DNA from: Glaciecola siphonariae
GTDB taxonomy: Bacteria; Pseudomonadota; Gammaproteobacteria; Enterobacterales; Alteromonadaceae
Direction: 5' to 3'
DNA: 64,000 bases
NCBI RefSeq assembly: GCF_042652645.1
Contig: NZ_JBHSGU010000002.1
Coordinates: 1,488,001 to 1,552,000, forward strand
Below the pieces are notes generated by a model that was not told the DNA's origin, searched no databases, and saw nothing but the letters and a program-made list of their open reading frames with translations. Positions 29,499-38,648 of this stretch are shown piece by piece (position 1 is the first letter of the stretch; every line of letters starts with the position of its first letter). A program made the translations under genes and the position numbers.

Positions 29499-29879
29499 TT
29501 AACACTTAAGCGAAACGTGAAGCCACTCATCTATGATGTGTGTGTCGTAAACCTCAAGCGCATACTCGCTTTGCTCTAAACATTTACCGCTTAAGAGTGA
29601 ATAGTGCTGTTTGTAAAGGGGTGAAGCGATGACTGGCTCCCCCTGAATTGAACCAATAATGCCACGAGACATCACGTTCGCTAAGCCAATAGGGTCAAAA
29701 TTGCTTAACGCGTAGACGCTTGGGGCCTCAGTCTTTGCTGTTTTAAGTGCAAACAGAGCAATTTGTTGGCCTTGCACTAACGCGCAGACACCCGAGTTAA
29801 TGACGAGCTCGCTGAGGTGACACACCTTATGCCACTGCGACGCCTGTTTGTTTACTGCGCTAGTCATGGTGCTTTGCAT
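29499..29879 (-). CDS. nirD: Nitrite reductase small subunit
   Basis: The 126-residue protein has the Rieske-like fold of NirD: QWHKVCHLSELVINSGVCALV, FALKT, SNFDPIGLANVMSRGIIG and VIASPLYKQHYSLLSGKCLE. As in other NirD proteins, the iron-sulfur ligand residues of true Rieske domains are missing. It partners NirB in NADH-dependent nitrite reduction to ammonium. GGAGAGG directly precedes the ATG, nine bases after the nirB stop. Confidence 0.95.
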   Translation of the reverse strand: MQSTMTSAVNKQASQWHKVCHLSELVINSGVCALVQGQQIALFALKTAKTEAPSVYALSNFDPIGLANVMSRGIIGSIQGEPVIASPLYKQHYSLLSGKCLEQSEYALEVYDTHIIDEWLHVSLKC

Positions 29880-29888
29880 AAGCCTCTC

Positions 29889-32432
29889 CTATAAGCTTTC
29901 GACGATGGAAATGTTTTGCGCTTTTTCTTGCGCTGTTGCAGGACGAAGCTGGCCCCGCTCTTCAACAAACAGTTGGTTATTGTCGCCGGCGTCACTATTC
30001 ACAAATTGTCTAAAGCGCTTGCGTGCCTGTGTTGACTCCACGACACTGCGCCATTCGCATTGATAGCTCTGCACGATGCTTTGCATATGAGCTTCCAATG
30101 ATGCATTGATGCCAAGCGAGTCGTTAATGATGACGTCTTGCAAATACGCTAGGCCTCCGTCCATATTCTCCATCCACACAGAGGTACGCTGGAGGCGATC
30201 AGCGGTTTTGATATAAAACGCTAAAAAACGATCGATATAGCGAATTAGCGTGTCATAGTCTAAATCGGTGGCAAATAAGTCGGCATGGCGAGGCTTCATC
30301 CCTCCATTACCGCACACATATAAATTCCAGCCCTTCTCGGTGGCAATGACTCCCACATCTTTGCTTTGCGCTTCGGCGCATTCTCTGGTGCAGCCAGACA
30401 CCGCCATTTTGAGCTTGTGAGGTGAACGCAGCCCTTTATAACGATGTTCAATGTTAATGGCAGCGCTGACAGAGTCTTGCACGCCGTAGCGACACCATGT
30501 ACTGCCGACACAAGATTTGACTGTGCGTAAAGATTTGGCATAGGCGTGGCCAGTTTCAAAGCCTCCATCAAGCAGGCGCTGCCAAATATCGGGCAAGTCC
30601 TGCACATTTGCGCCAAATAAATCGATGCGCTGCCCACCTGTGATTTTGGTGTACAGTTTGTAGTCTCTGGCAACTTCACCAATGAGTATGAGCTGTTGAG
30701 GGGTAATTTCGCCAGCAGGCACTCTTGGTACGACGGAGTACGTGCCGTCTTTTTGCATATTGCCCAAAAAAGTATCGTTAGTATCCTGTAAGCCAATATG
30801 TTCATTTTTAAGAATAAACGCGTTGTAAAGCGATGCAAAGATAGAAGCTGCTGCAGGTTTGCACACATCACAACCCAAGCCAGTGCCATGCTTCTCAAGC
30901 AGCGTGTCGAAATCCTGAATGCCCTCAACTTGTGCCATATGAAATAACTCTTGTCGAGAGTAGGCGAAGTGTTCACATATGTGGTTGTTAATTTCAACAC
31001 CGCGTTTTTCAAGCTCAAGGTCGACAACGTTTTTCAACAGGGCGGCACAGCCGCCACAACCCGTGCTTGCTTTGGTGCAGGACTTAACCTCAGACAAGCT
31101 TGATTGACCGGTGTCAATCGCGCTAATAATATCGCCCTTACTCACGTTATGGCAGGAGCAAATACTGGCGTTGTCGGGTAAGGCGTCCCCTGCTAGTTGC
31201 ACGGAATTATCGCCATTGTTAGGTAAAATTAAACTTTCAGGAAATTCGGGTAAATCAATGGCGTTGAGAGTGTATTGTAAAAGCGTATCGTAATCGGAGG
31301 TGTCGCCGACTAAGACTGCACCAATCAATTTATTTTGATTAGGCTCAACCACCATTTTTTTGTAAATGCCTTTAGGCTGATTTTCGTAGGTATATACCTG
31401 AGCGCCGCTGGTACTTGCATGAGCATCGCCAATGGAGCCAACCTCCACACCCATGAGTTTTAATTTAGTACTCATATCAGCGCCCTTGAAGCGCTCATTA
31501 TGACCCAAAATATGTGCGACAACGGTCCTTGCCATGGCGTAGCCGGGGGCAACTAAGCCAAATATTCGATTTTGCCAGAGCGCGCACTCACCAATTGCGT
31601 ATATATTCTTGTCTGAACTTAAGCAGTGATCATCAATCACTATGCCGCCGCGCTCACCAATCTCTATATCGTAAGCGCGAGCCAAAGCATCGGAAGGTCG
31701 AATACCGGCTGAAAACAAAATCATGTCGGTATCTAAGTGCGTGCCGTCCGCAAATTCCATGCGATACCGCGCTTGTGTGCCCTTCACAATCTTTTGCGTT
31801 GCTTTTTGCGTGTGTACCGTCACGCCGAGTGCTTGTATCTTATCTTTAAGTACATCCCCGCCCGCACTATCTAATTGCACGGCCATTAACTGCGGGGCAA
31901 ATTCTACTACGTGGGTTTGTAAGCCAGCTTCTTTAAGCGCATTGGCCGCTTCAAGCCCTAATAGGCCGCCACCAACTACCACGCCTATGCGACTGACTTT
32001 TGCTGAGGCTTCGATTGCTTCGAGATCCTCTATAGTGCGATAAACCAAGCAGTGCGCTTGGTCGTTGCCAGGGATAGGCGGTACAAAAGGATAAGAGCCT
32101 GTCGCTAAAATAAGCTTTTGATAGTGGTATTCGCGTCCGTCTGTACAACGCACGCATTTTTGTTTTCTATCGATGGTCTCTACCCAAGCCTCAGTGCTGA
32201 ATTGAATGTTAAGTGATTCATAATGAGCCTCTGTTGTAAGCGCAAGTTCGTCAGCGCTTTTTCCTTGAAAGTACTCTGACAAGTGAACTCTATCGTAGGC
32301 CAAACGAGGCTCACCCGACAGCACTCGAATGCTGAGTGCCGTGTTTTGCTGCCGTAGTTGTTCAACAAAATGATGTCCAACCATGCCATTGCCAATGACT
32401 AATATATCGTTGCTAATAAGCGCATTATTCAT
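29889..32432 (-). CDS. nirB: Nitrite reductase [NAD(P)H], large subunit
   Basis: There are 847 residues from ATG 32432 (GAGG upstream). The frame is open further upstream, but that part overlaps the regulatory leader. Domains in order are an FAD/NAD(P)H module (DILVIGNGMVGHHFVEQLR; IGVVVGGGLLGLEAANAL), BFD-type [2Fe-2S] regions (SICSCHNVSKGDI; CGGCAALL), then the sulfite/nitrite reductase repeats with siroheme/[4Fe-4S] cysteines (KSCVGSTWCRYG; SGCTRECAEA). It reduces nitrite to ammonium in the cytoplasm. It is the first gene of the nirB-nirD-nasA-cobA-trpD2 operon, controlled through the leader at 32466-32538. Confidence 0.96.
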   Translation of the reverse strand: MNNALISNDILVIGNGMVGHHFVEQLRQQNTALSIRVLSGEPRLAYDRVHLSEYFQGKSADELALTTEAHYESLNIQFSTEAWVETIDRKQKCVRCTDGREYHYQKLILATGSYPFVPPIPGNDQAHCLVYRTIEDLEAIEASAKVSRIGVVVGGGLLGLEAANALKEAGLQTHVVEFAPQLMAVQLDSAGGDVLKDKIQALGVTVHTQKATQKIVKGTQARYRMEFADGTHLDTDMILFSAGIRPSDALARAYDIEIGERGGIVIDDHCLSSDKNIYAIGECALWQNRIFGLVAPGYAMARTVVAHILGHNERFKGADMSTKLKLMGVEVGSIGDAHASTSGAQVYTYENQPKGIYKKMVVEPNQNKLIGAVLVGDTSDYDTLLQYTLNAIDLPEFPESLILPNNGDNSVQLAGDALPDNASICSCHNVSKGDIISAIDTGQSSLSEVKSCTKASTGCGGCAALLKNVVDLELEKRGVEINNHICEHFAYSRQELFHMAQVEGIQDFDTLLEKHGTGLGCDVCKPAAASIFASLYNAFILKNEHIGLQDTNDTFLGNMQKDGTYSVVPRVPAGEITPQQLILIGEVARDYKLYTKITGGQRIDLFGANVQDLPDIWQRLLDGGFETGHAYAKSLRTVKSCVGSTWCRYGVQDSVSAAINIEHRYKGLRSPHKLKMAVSGCTRECAEAQSKDVGVIATEKGWNLYVCGNGGMKPRHADLFATDLDYDTLIRYIDRFLAFYIKTADRLQRTSVWMENMDGGLAYLQDVIINDSLGINASLEAHMQSIVQSYQCEWRSVVESTQARKRFRQFVNSDAGDNNQLFVEERGQLRPATAQEKAQNISIVESL

Positions 32433-32465
32433 GTCAGCCTCGTAAGTGTGTAGGGCGGTAAAGGC

Positions 32466-32538
32466 AAAAAAAAACCCACAGCGACCGAAATCGCTGTGGG
32501 CATCTTTGCCAGGCCTTTTGTTCATCTGTGAATCAAAA
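32466..32538 (-). promoter_or_regulatory. ANTAR (NasT) antitermination leader of nirB
   Basis: On the minus strand, P1 (32538-32516) pairs TTTTG-a-TTC with GAA-CAAAA around hexaloop ACAGAT. P2 (32510-32499) pairs GGC/GCC around hexaloop AAAGAT. The terminator (32500-32475) is a perfect 10-bp stem CCCACAGCGA/TCGCTGTGGG with nine T after it (32474-32466). Both loops have A at position 1 and G at position 4, the ANTAR-target pattern, and P2 shares two bases with the terminator. The nirB start is 34 bases downstream of the T-run. The remainder of the 421-bp gap to mobA should hold both divergent promoters. Confidence 0.9.
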
Positions 32539-32853
32539 AGCAAATATGTTGAAATTGAATATACAAGTATATGAATGTCTCTTGCTACGCTCTTATCCAA
32601 ATAATGTGCCAGCAAAAAAAAACCATTAAAAACAAAGGTACACTCGGATTAAGCAGCGCGAAAACATGCCGATTTGCACCAACACAGAGCAAGTTTGCGC
32701 CTTAAGTGCGCACCTGCTTATCGCTTATTCGTGAGTCAAGGGCCGGATATGTCGATGTGCAAACCCTCGAATCGATTTTGCAGCCAAGACTTATTTCATC
32801 GCTGCGCAGTTTGATGGTACATTGCCGCAAGTTTAAATTGGAAAAATTGAGCC

Positions 32854-33441
32854 ATGAGTGACGCATCTGAAGCTACATCCTTTTCAGTCTTGATACTTGC
32901 TGGCGGACAGTCGCGCCGAATGAAACAAACAAAAAGTGAGCTCTTGTTTCAGGGCAGTAGCTTTTTAGAACATGCTAGAGAGCTAGCCAGCTCTCTAGCG
33001 CCTCAAGATATATTGTTAAGCAGTAATACTCACGCCAAGGCTATACCCGATGTGGTTTCAGCGTGTGGTCCTTTAGGCGGGATATATGCCGCCAGCGAGT
33101 TTTGCAAGCATTCGCTTTTGGTTTTGCCGGTAGATATGCCATTACTGAGCAAAGGCATTTTGCTACCTATGCTTGAACATGGCTTACACAACAATGTGAG
33201 CACCTATTTTAACGATGCGCCATTGCCGCTTTTCTTGCATGCCTCAACTCATTATCAATCATATATTAAGGAGCGGATACACGCCTATCAATCCGATAAA
33301 AGCACTAAAGCGCAACTTTCTCTCTATCGTCTCATCGAGCATGTAAATGCCCATGCTCTGCCGGGTGATGAGCAAGTCTTGAAAAACATCAACAGCCCAG
33401 ATGATTATCGATGGCTGTTAGCGCAGCATCAGAATAATTAA
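32854..33441 (+). CDS. mobA: MobA-like molybdenum cofactor guanylyltransferase
   Basis: The 195-residue protein begins with the nucleotidyltransferase signature LILAGGQSRRMKQTKSEL and has ACGPLGGIYAA and VLPVDMPLLS (metal-binding aspartate). MobA converts Mo-molybdopterin to the bis-guanine dinucleotide form used by enzymes such as NasA, so its position divergent from the nitrate operon fits. It is close to the usual size of about 195 residues. The end is convergent with the esterase gene 65 bases away. Confidence 0.9.
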   Translation: MSDASEATSFSVLILAGGQSRRMKQTKSELLFQGSSFLEHARELASSLAPQDILLSSNTHAKAIPDVVSACGPLGGIYAASEFCKHSLLVLPVDMPLLSKGILLPMLEHGLHNNVSTYFNDAPLPLFLHASTHYQSYIKERIHAYQSDKSTKAQLSLYRLIEHVNAHALPGDEQVLKNINSPDDYRWLLAQHQNN

Positions 33442-33506
33442 CTCGAATCCTGTGCAGCTCGCACATAATCACGGGAGCGAAGAACTTTTCTTTACATGTT
33501 TTGCTT

Positions 33507-35036
33507 CTATCTCGTTTTTTGAAATCTCTCATACATCTGAGCGATGGTTTTTTTGCGCATGTCGTAGCGATTAAAGTCACAGTGCCCCACGCCGCGCTTA
33601 TATTCAAACACCGCATCAGATGCAGGTTCGGTGCGGCTTTTAAGCATATCCTCGAAAAGGTACATGGCGTTGTTTAAGTAAAAATTATCCATATCACCCA
33701 TCCAAATATGAAGTTTTCCGGCAAGCTTAGGTCCTAATGTTTGCCAATTTTTTTGTGTGTATAAACGCAGGTCATATTGTTTCCAAGCTTCGGCCACATC
33801 CTTGTTTATCTCTCCGCTTGCAGGGTCCCATATAGGAGCCGGTAAACCACTATCGAGTTTTGGGCTGTAGACTGCATTCCATCCGCCCCATTGCCCTCCC
33901 GACGTGACATAGCTATTGCCCCTGCCCATTTGGTTTTCCATGTCAATTTCGCGTTTTATAGAAAATATGACTTCCCCGTCTTTACCACGATAGGAAGGCC
34001 GCTCTTGTCCGTGCTCGTTGAAAAAGGCATTGTCATCGCTGTAAATATCAACTAACTGGAAGTATCTAAAGTCGACTCCGTCAGCGCTGTAAGACCAAGC
34101 ACCGTTAAAGGTATCAGGATAAAATAATTGTAGTGCTAGGCTTACCCAACCGCCTGTGGAACATCCGCTTACAAAACGCCCCTGGGCCGTGTCAACAATA
34201 TTAAAATTTTGGTTTAAGTAGCCCAACAACTCTTGCCAAGTCGCATCACCATAAGGCCCGTTATTGGCCGAATTTATTTGATAAGGGTCGCCAAAAGGGG
34301 CCTCTCCATCGAGGTAGACAATCACCATTTGCGGCGTATCGTCGGCTTGCCAATATTCTTGAAACTCCTCAGACTGATACCAACGTTCGGCGCGTGTATA
34401 TCTCGCACCATATCCGCCGATATCAAAAAACACAGGGAATTTTTTTAGGGGTTTGTCGTAGTAAGTTGCCGGCAGCAGCACGCCAGCACGAAGATACATA
34501 TCACTTCCCCAAAATTCGCTTAAAATATCACTTTTGATCTTTATAAATTTCAGTAGAGCTTGATCTTCAGGCAGGGCGTCGGCAGCAACAGTTTGGTTAA
34601 GTTCAAAGTTAAGCGTGGGCGCTACGCCGGCTTTAATCTCAATAGCCTGAGGTAGCGAGTAGGCGTTTGCTGGCGAGTTAATACCTGAATCCAATGTGTT
34701 AGTGTCGTAAATGGCCTGCACCCGCCACATGCCAGCAGGTAAATCTTGCATGGTCTTGAACGGAAAACCACCAAGGGTATTGGTGTCTAGCGTTAGAGTT
34801 TGCCCTAGCCCATCTAAATCTTGAGAAAACAAGGGCTCTACATTTTGCACGGGCCATGCGCTGTACAAGCGAGGCTCTCGCTCACTATCTTGAGTGAAGA
34901 TAATATGCAGTCGGCCCGGTGCATCAATCGCTTGATTTGCACTAATGCTAATCGTTTTTGCATGAGCGTTTACGCACGCTAATACAAGTGAAATACATAT
35001 CAACAGATTAGAGGCTTGCAATTTCAATGGTTTCAT
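33507..35036 (-). CDS. Secreted putative esterase (alpha/beta hydrolase, esterase-D-like)
   Basis: The 509-residue protein has a signal peptide cut near AHA-KTI. An N-terminal beta-rich domain of about 150 residues is followed by an esterase-type hydrolase: FPVFFDIGGYGARY, VIVYLDGEAP, nucleophile elbow SGCSTGGWVSLAL (GxSxGG), acid candidate in HIWMGDMDNFYL and histidine in GVGHCDF. It resembles the large periplasmic or secreted hydrolases of marine Alteromonadales. The substrate is not evident. It stands alone on the minus strand between mobA and pyrG. Confidence 0.75.
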   Translation of the reverse strand: MKPLKLQASNLLICISLVLACVNAHAKTISISANQAIDAPGRLHIIFTQDSEREPRLYSAWPVQNVEPLFSQDLDGLGQTLTLDTNTLGGFPFKTMQDLPAGMWRVQAIYDTNTLDSGINSPANAYSLPQAIEIKAGVAPTLNFELNQTVAADALPEDQALLKFIKIKSDILSEFWGSDMYLRAGVLLPATYYDKPLKKFPVFFDIGGYGARYTRAERWYQSEEFQEYWQADDTPQMVIVYLDGEAPFGDPYQINSANNGPYGDATWQELLGYLNQNFNIVDTAQGRFVSGCSTGGWVSLALQLFYPDTFNGAWSYSADGVDFRYFQLVDIYSDDNAFFNEHGQERPSYRGKDGEVIFSIKREIDMENQMGRGNSYVTSGGQWGGWNAVYSPKLDSGLPAPIWDPASGEINKDVAEAWKQYDLRLYTQKNWQTLGPKLAGKLHIWMGDMDNFYLNNAMYLFEDMLKSRTEPASDAVFEYKRGVGHCDFNRYDMRKKTIAQMYERFQKTR

Positions 35037-35165
35037 CGTGATGCTCTTGTAAAGGAATTTTGCTTAATTTAAATGATAGCTTAAAAACACCGCACATACC
35101 CCAAGCTCTTGAAACAGGATCTTGAATAAAGTGAAAGGCACTGAGCAAATAAGTTATTTTTATAA

Positions 35166-35195
35166 TTTACTCACAGGGGGTAAGATAGGTATACT
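35166..35195 (+). promoter_or_regulatory. Candidate sigma-70 promoter of pyrG
   Basis: TTTACT (35166-35171), an 18-base spacer and TATACT (35190-35195) match the -35/-10 pattern at four and five of six positions. This would give a leader of about 160 bases before pyrG. The 328-bp gap 35037-35364 otherwise holds only the direct repeats listed next. Confidence 0.45.
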
Positions 35196-35216
35196 ATGCA
35201 TCCAACAAAGGTGATG

Positions 35217-35322
35217 TTCTGTTCGCCTATTTTACAAATCTTCTGTTCGCACTTTATACAAAAAAATAGTTTTGTTAATCAACAATATAGCCATCGGTTT
35301 ATTGTGATAATTATTGTGATAA
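35217..35322 (+). repeat. Two direct-repeat pairs in the pyrG leader
   Basis: TTCTGTTCGC occurs at 35217-35226 and again at 35241-35250. TTATTGTGATAA occurs twice in exact tandem at 35299-35310 and 35311-35322. Both lie in the untranslated region before pyrG. They may be operator half-sites; no known motif is matched. Confidence 0.7.
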
Positions 35323-35364
35323 AAGTTTTGTGCATCAATTTCAACCCTAAACGTTAGGTTCAAC

Positions 35365-36996
35365 ATGACACATTATATTTTCGTCACCGGTGGTGTGGTT
35401 TCATCATTAGGAAAAGGGATTGCCGCGGCTTCATTGGCTGCCATTTTAGAAGCGCGAGGCCTAAAGGTCACTATGCTCAAGCTAGACCCTTACATCAACG
35501 TTGACCCAGGTACCATGAGTCCTATTCAACATGGTGAAGTATTTGTTACCGACGATGGCGCAGAAACCGACCTTGACCTTGGTCATTATGAACGTTTTAT
35601 TCGCACCCGCATGACTCAGCGCAACAACTTTACCACCGGCCGCGTTTATGAAGAAGTGCTTAAACGTGAACGCCGCGGCGATTATTTAGGCGCTACGATT
35701 CAGGTAATTCCGCATATCACCAATGAAATTAAGCGACGCATTGTGGCGGGCGCAGAGGGCGTAGACATCGCCATTGTAGAAATTGGCGGTACCGTGGGTG
35801 ACATAGAGTCGCAACCATTTATTGAAGCCATTCGTCAGCTTGGCACTGAAATCGGTCGCGAGCGCGCTATGTACATGCATTTAACCTTGGTGCCTTTTTT
35901 AGCCGCGTCAGGCGAAGTCAAAACTAAACCAACTCAGCATTCTGTAAAAGAATTACGCTCGGTGGGTATTCAGCCTGACATACTCGTATGCCGTTCTGAA
36001 TGCGCCTTACCCAATAATGAGCGTGCCAAAATAGCCCTGTTCACTAACGTGAATGAAAAAGCGGTTATATCCCTGCGCGATGCCGACAGCATCTATCGTA
36101 TTCCGGCAGGTTTGAAAGCCCAGGGTATGGATGAACTTGTAGTTAAGCGCTTTGGCTTTGAGTGCCCAGAGGCGGATTTGAGTGAATGGGAACAGGTGCT
36201 ATATGCTGAGTCAAACCCCACTGGCGAAGTAAACATTGGTATGGTGGGTAAATACGTAGAGCTACCCGATGCCTATAAGTCGGTTAACGAAGCCCTTAAA
36301 CATGCAGGGTTGAAAAACCGTAAAACCGTGAATATTCACTATATCGATTCTCAAGACATCGAAAGCAAGGGCATTCAGATTTTGCATGATCTCGATGCTA
36401 TTTTGGTTCCGGGCGGTTTTGGTGAGCGAGGCATTGAGGGAAAAATTGCGGCAGCTAAATACGCCCGCGAGAACGACGTGCCGTTTTTAGGCATTTGTTT
36501 AGGCATGCAAATCGCCTATATCGAGTTTGCTCGCAACGTTGCGGGCATGGAAAATGCCAACAGCACTGAATTTAACCCACAGTCCCCCTACCCTGTTGTG
36601 GGCTTGATCACTGAGTGGTTAGATGCCGACGGCGGGACAGAGATCAGAGATGTTTCAACCGATTTAGGTGGTACTATGCGCTTAGGCAGTCAGCTTTGCC
36701 ATCTAAAAGAAGGCAGTAAAGTCGCGCAAATGTATGGTAGCACTGAAATTTATGAGCGCCATCGTCACCGTTATGAGGTCAACAACAATCTGCGTCAAAA
36801 GGTAGAAGATGCAGGTTTAACGGTTAGCGGACTGTCTACGGATAAACGCTTGGTAGAAGTAATCGAACTTGAAAACCATCCTTGGTACGTGGCGGGGCAA
36901 TTTCACCCGGAATTTAATTCTACGCCTCGTGATGGTCATCCGCTTTTTACAGGCTTTATTGCCGCAGCAAGTGAATACAACAAAGAACACCATTAA
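35365..36996 (+). CDS. pyrG: CTP synthase
   Basis: The 543-residue protein has the normal length. The N-terminal synthetase domain begins HYIFVTGGVVSSLGKGIAAAS with the P-loop and contains KLDPYINVDPGTMSP. The C-terminal glutamine amidotransferase domain has the nucleophile in FLGICLGMQ and the His-Glu pair in FHPEF. It makes CTP from UTP, glutamine and ATP. eno follows after 57 bases, the classic gammaproteobacterial pyrG-eno pair. Confidence 0.98.
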   Translation: MTHYIFVTGGVVSSLGKGIAAASLAAILEARGLKVTMLKLDPYINVDPGTMSPIQHGEVFVTDDGAETDLDLGHYERFIRTRMTQRNNFTTGRVYEEVLKRERRGDYLGATIQVIPHITNEIKRRIVAGAEGVDIAIVEIGGTVGDIESQPFIEAIRQLGTEIGRERAMYMHLTLVPFLAASGEVKTKPTQHSVKELRSVGIQPDILVCRSECALPNNERAKIALFTNVNEKAVISLRDADSIYRIPAGLKAQGMDELVVKRFGFECPEADLSEWEQVLYAESNPTGEVNIGMVGKYVELPDAYKSVNEALKHAGLKNRKTVNIHYIDSQDIESKGIQILHDLDAILVPGGFGERGIEGKIAAAKYARENDVPFLGICLGMQIAYIEFARNVAGMENANSTEFNPQSPYPVVGLITEWLDADGGTEIRDVSTDLGGTMRLGSQLCHLKEGSKVAQMYGSTEIYERHRHRYEVNNNLRQKVEDAGLTVSGLSTDKRLVEVIELENHPWYVAGQFHPEFNSTPRDGHPLFTGFIAAASEYNKEHH

Positions 36997-37053
36997 GCTT
37001 AAATCGCAAAACGCGTCGTAAAGCTCATAATTTTTGAACAAAGAGGAAGAGAA

Positions 37054-38346
37054 ATGGCCAAGATTAGCCGAATTGTTGGACGAGAAATTTTAGACTCACG
37101 CGGAAACCCCACCGTTGAAGCAGACGTATATTTAGACTGCGGCGCAATGGGCCGAGCAGCAGCGCCGTCGGGCGCCTCTACAGGTTCAAGAGAAGCGCTT
37201 GAGTTACGCGATGGCGACAAATCACGTTATTTAGGTAAAGGTGTATTGAATGCGGTCGCCGCCATAAACGATAAAATTGCACCAGCACTTGCGGGTAAAG
37301 AGGCCAATGAACAGGCGGCTATCGACCAAGTTATGCTTGAGTTAGACGGCACAGAAAACAAAGAAAACCTAGGCGCAAATGCAATTTTAGCGGTTTCTTT
37401 AGCAGTCGCAAAAGCACAAGCAATCAGCGCAGGCATACCGCTTTATGTGCATATCGCTAATTTGAACGGTACGCCGGGGCAATACTCTATGCCGGTACCA
37501 ATGATGAATATCATCAACGGCGGCGAGCACGCTGATAACAATGTAGATATTCAAGAGTTTATGGTTCAACCCGTAGGCGCAAAAAGCTTTAAAGAAGCAT
37601 TGCGTATGGGCGCTGAGATTTTCCACGCGCTTAAAAAAGTGCTTTCGGCAAAAGGCCTCAATACAGCCGTTGGCGACGAGGGCGGCTTCGCGCCAAACTT
37701 AACGTCAAACGCTGAAGCGCTGGCGGTTATTGTGACTGCTGTTGAAGCTGCGGGCTATAAAATGAATGAAGATGTTACGCTCGCGCTAGACTGCGCAGCG
37801 TCTGAGTTTTATAAAGACGGTAAATATGTGTTAGGCGGCGAGAACAAGTCGTTTGACGCTAATGGATTTAGCGATTACTTAGCTGACTTGACCGCGAAAT
37901 ATCCTATTGCCTCGATAGAAGATGGCTTGGATGAATCTGATTGGGACGGTTGGGCCTATCTAACTAAGATTTTAGGTGACAAAGCACAACTTGTGGGCGA
38001 CGACTTATTCGTCACCAACACTAAAATTTTAAAACGCGGCATCGACAACGGTGTGGGTAACTCTATTTTGATTAAGTTTAATCAAATTGGCTCACTCACC
38101 GAGACTCTAGCAGCAATCAAAATGGCAAAAGATGCTGGGTTTACCGCGGTAATTTCTCATCGTAGCGGCGAAACCGAAGATGCTACCATTGCTGATTTAG
38201 CCGTTGGTACCGCGGCGGGCCAAATCAAAACTGGCTCACTTTGTCGCTCTGACCGCGTCGCCAAATATAATCAACTGCTTCGCATTGAAGAAGAGCTTGG
38301 CACCCAGGCAGTATATAAAGGCCGAAGCGAAATAAAAGGCCAGTAA
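37054..38346 (+). CDS. eno: Enolase
   Basis: The protein has 430 residues and is complete. It begins KISRIVGREILDSRGNPTVE, has the phosphoglycerate site GDEGGFAPN, metal ligands in ALDCAASEF, SIEDGLDE and VGDDLFVTN, catalytic lysine region ILIKFNQIGS and SHRSGETED. It converts 2-phosphoglycerate to phosphoenolpyruvate in glycolysis. GAGGAAGAG precedes the ATG. It is followed by a clear terminator. Confidence 0.98.
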   Translation: MAKISRIVGREILDSRGNPTVEADVYLDCGAMGRAAAPSGASTGSREALELRDGDKSRYLGKGVLNAVAAINDKIAPALAGKEANEQAAIDQVMLELDGTENKENLGANAILAVSLAVAKAQAISAGIPLYVHIANLNGTPGQYSMPVPMMNIINGGEHADNNVDIQEFMVQPVGAKSFKEALRMGAEIFHALKKVLSAKGLNTAVGDEGGFAPNLTSNAEALAVIVTAVEAAGYKMNEDVTLALDCAASEFYKDGKYVLGGENKSFDANGFSDYLADLTAKYPIASIEDGLDESDWDGWAYLTKILGDKAQLVGDDLFVTNTKILKRGIDNGVGNSILIKFNQIGSLTETLAAIKMAKDAGFTAVISHRSGETEDATIADLAVGTAAGQIKTGSLCRSDRVAKYNQLLRIEEELGTQAVYKGRSEIKGQ

Positions 38347-38383
38347 AACCTTAAAGGCCTGCTTAGAAACTTAAGACTCAACG

Positions 38384-38418
38384 AAAGCCTGATGCACATT
38401 ACATGCTCAGGCTTTTTT
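38384..38418 (+). terminator. Intrinsic terminator after eno
   Basis: AAAGCCTGA (38384-38392) pairs with TCAGGCTTT (38407-38415), with a T-run at 38413-38418. It lies 38 bases after the eno stop. The remaining gap up to 38648 contains only a small tandem repeat. Confidence 0.85.
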
Positions 38419-38520
38419 ATTGCCTCAGTTATGGAGTAGTAGATAGCAATTAGGTATCATCAACTAGCGAAAGCGTGGATTAAATCGACTCAGATGTTCC
38501 TGACCGCTGGCGCGCATCAT

Positions 38521-38558
38521 CGGCAACACTCGCCGGTAACACTCGCCGGCAACACACG
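38521..38558. repeat. Three tandem 13-bp units between eno and the unknown gene
   Basis: CGGCAACACTCGC, CGGTAACACTCGC and CGGCAACACACG follow one another directly. No coding frame or known function is associated with them. Confidence 0.7.
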
Positions 38559-38648
38559 TAGGCAAAACACTTATCAAAAAGCGGCCTTGCTTAAAATAGC
38601 ATTGCTCAAAACAAATATGACGGTTGGCAAACAGACGTAAACGCAACG

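Noticed and set aside
30296..31027. 243-residue frame on the minus strand
   Set aside because: It is entirely inside nirB in a shifted frame on the same strand, has no recognisable motif, and nirB there carries conserved siroheme cysteines.
32433..32615. N-terminal extension of nirB
   Set aside because: It would translate through the two ANTAR hairpins and the terminator. ATG 32432 has a GAGG site and begins the FAD domain at the expected residue.
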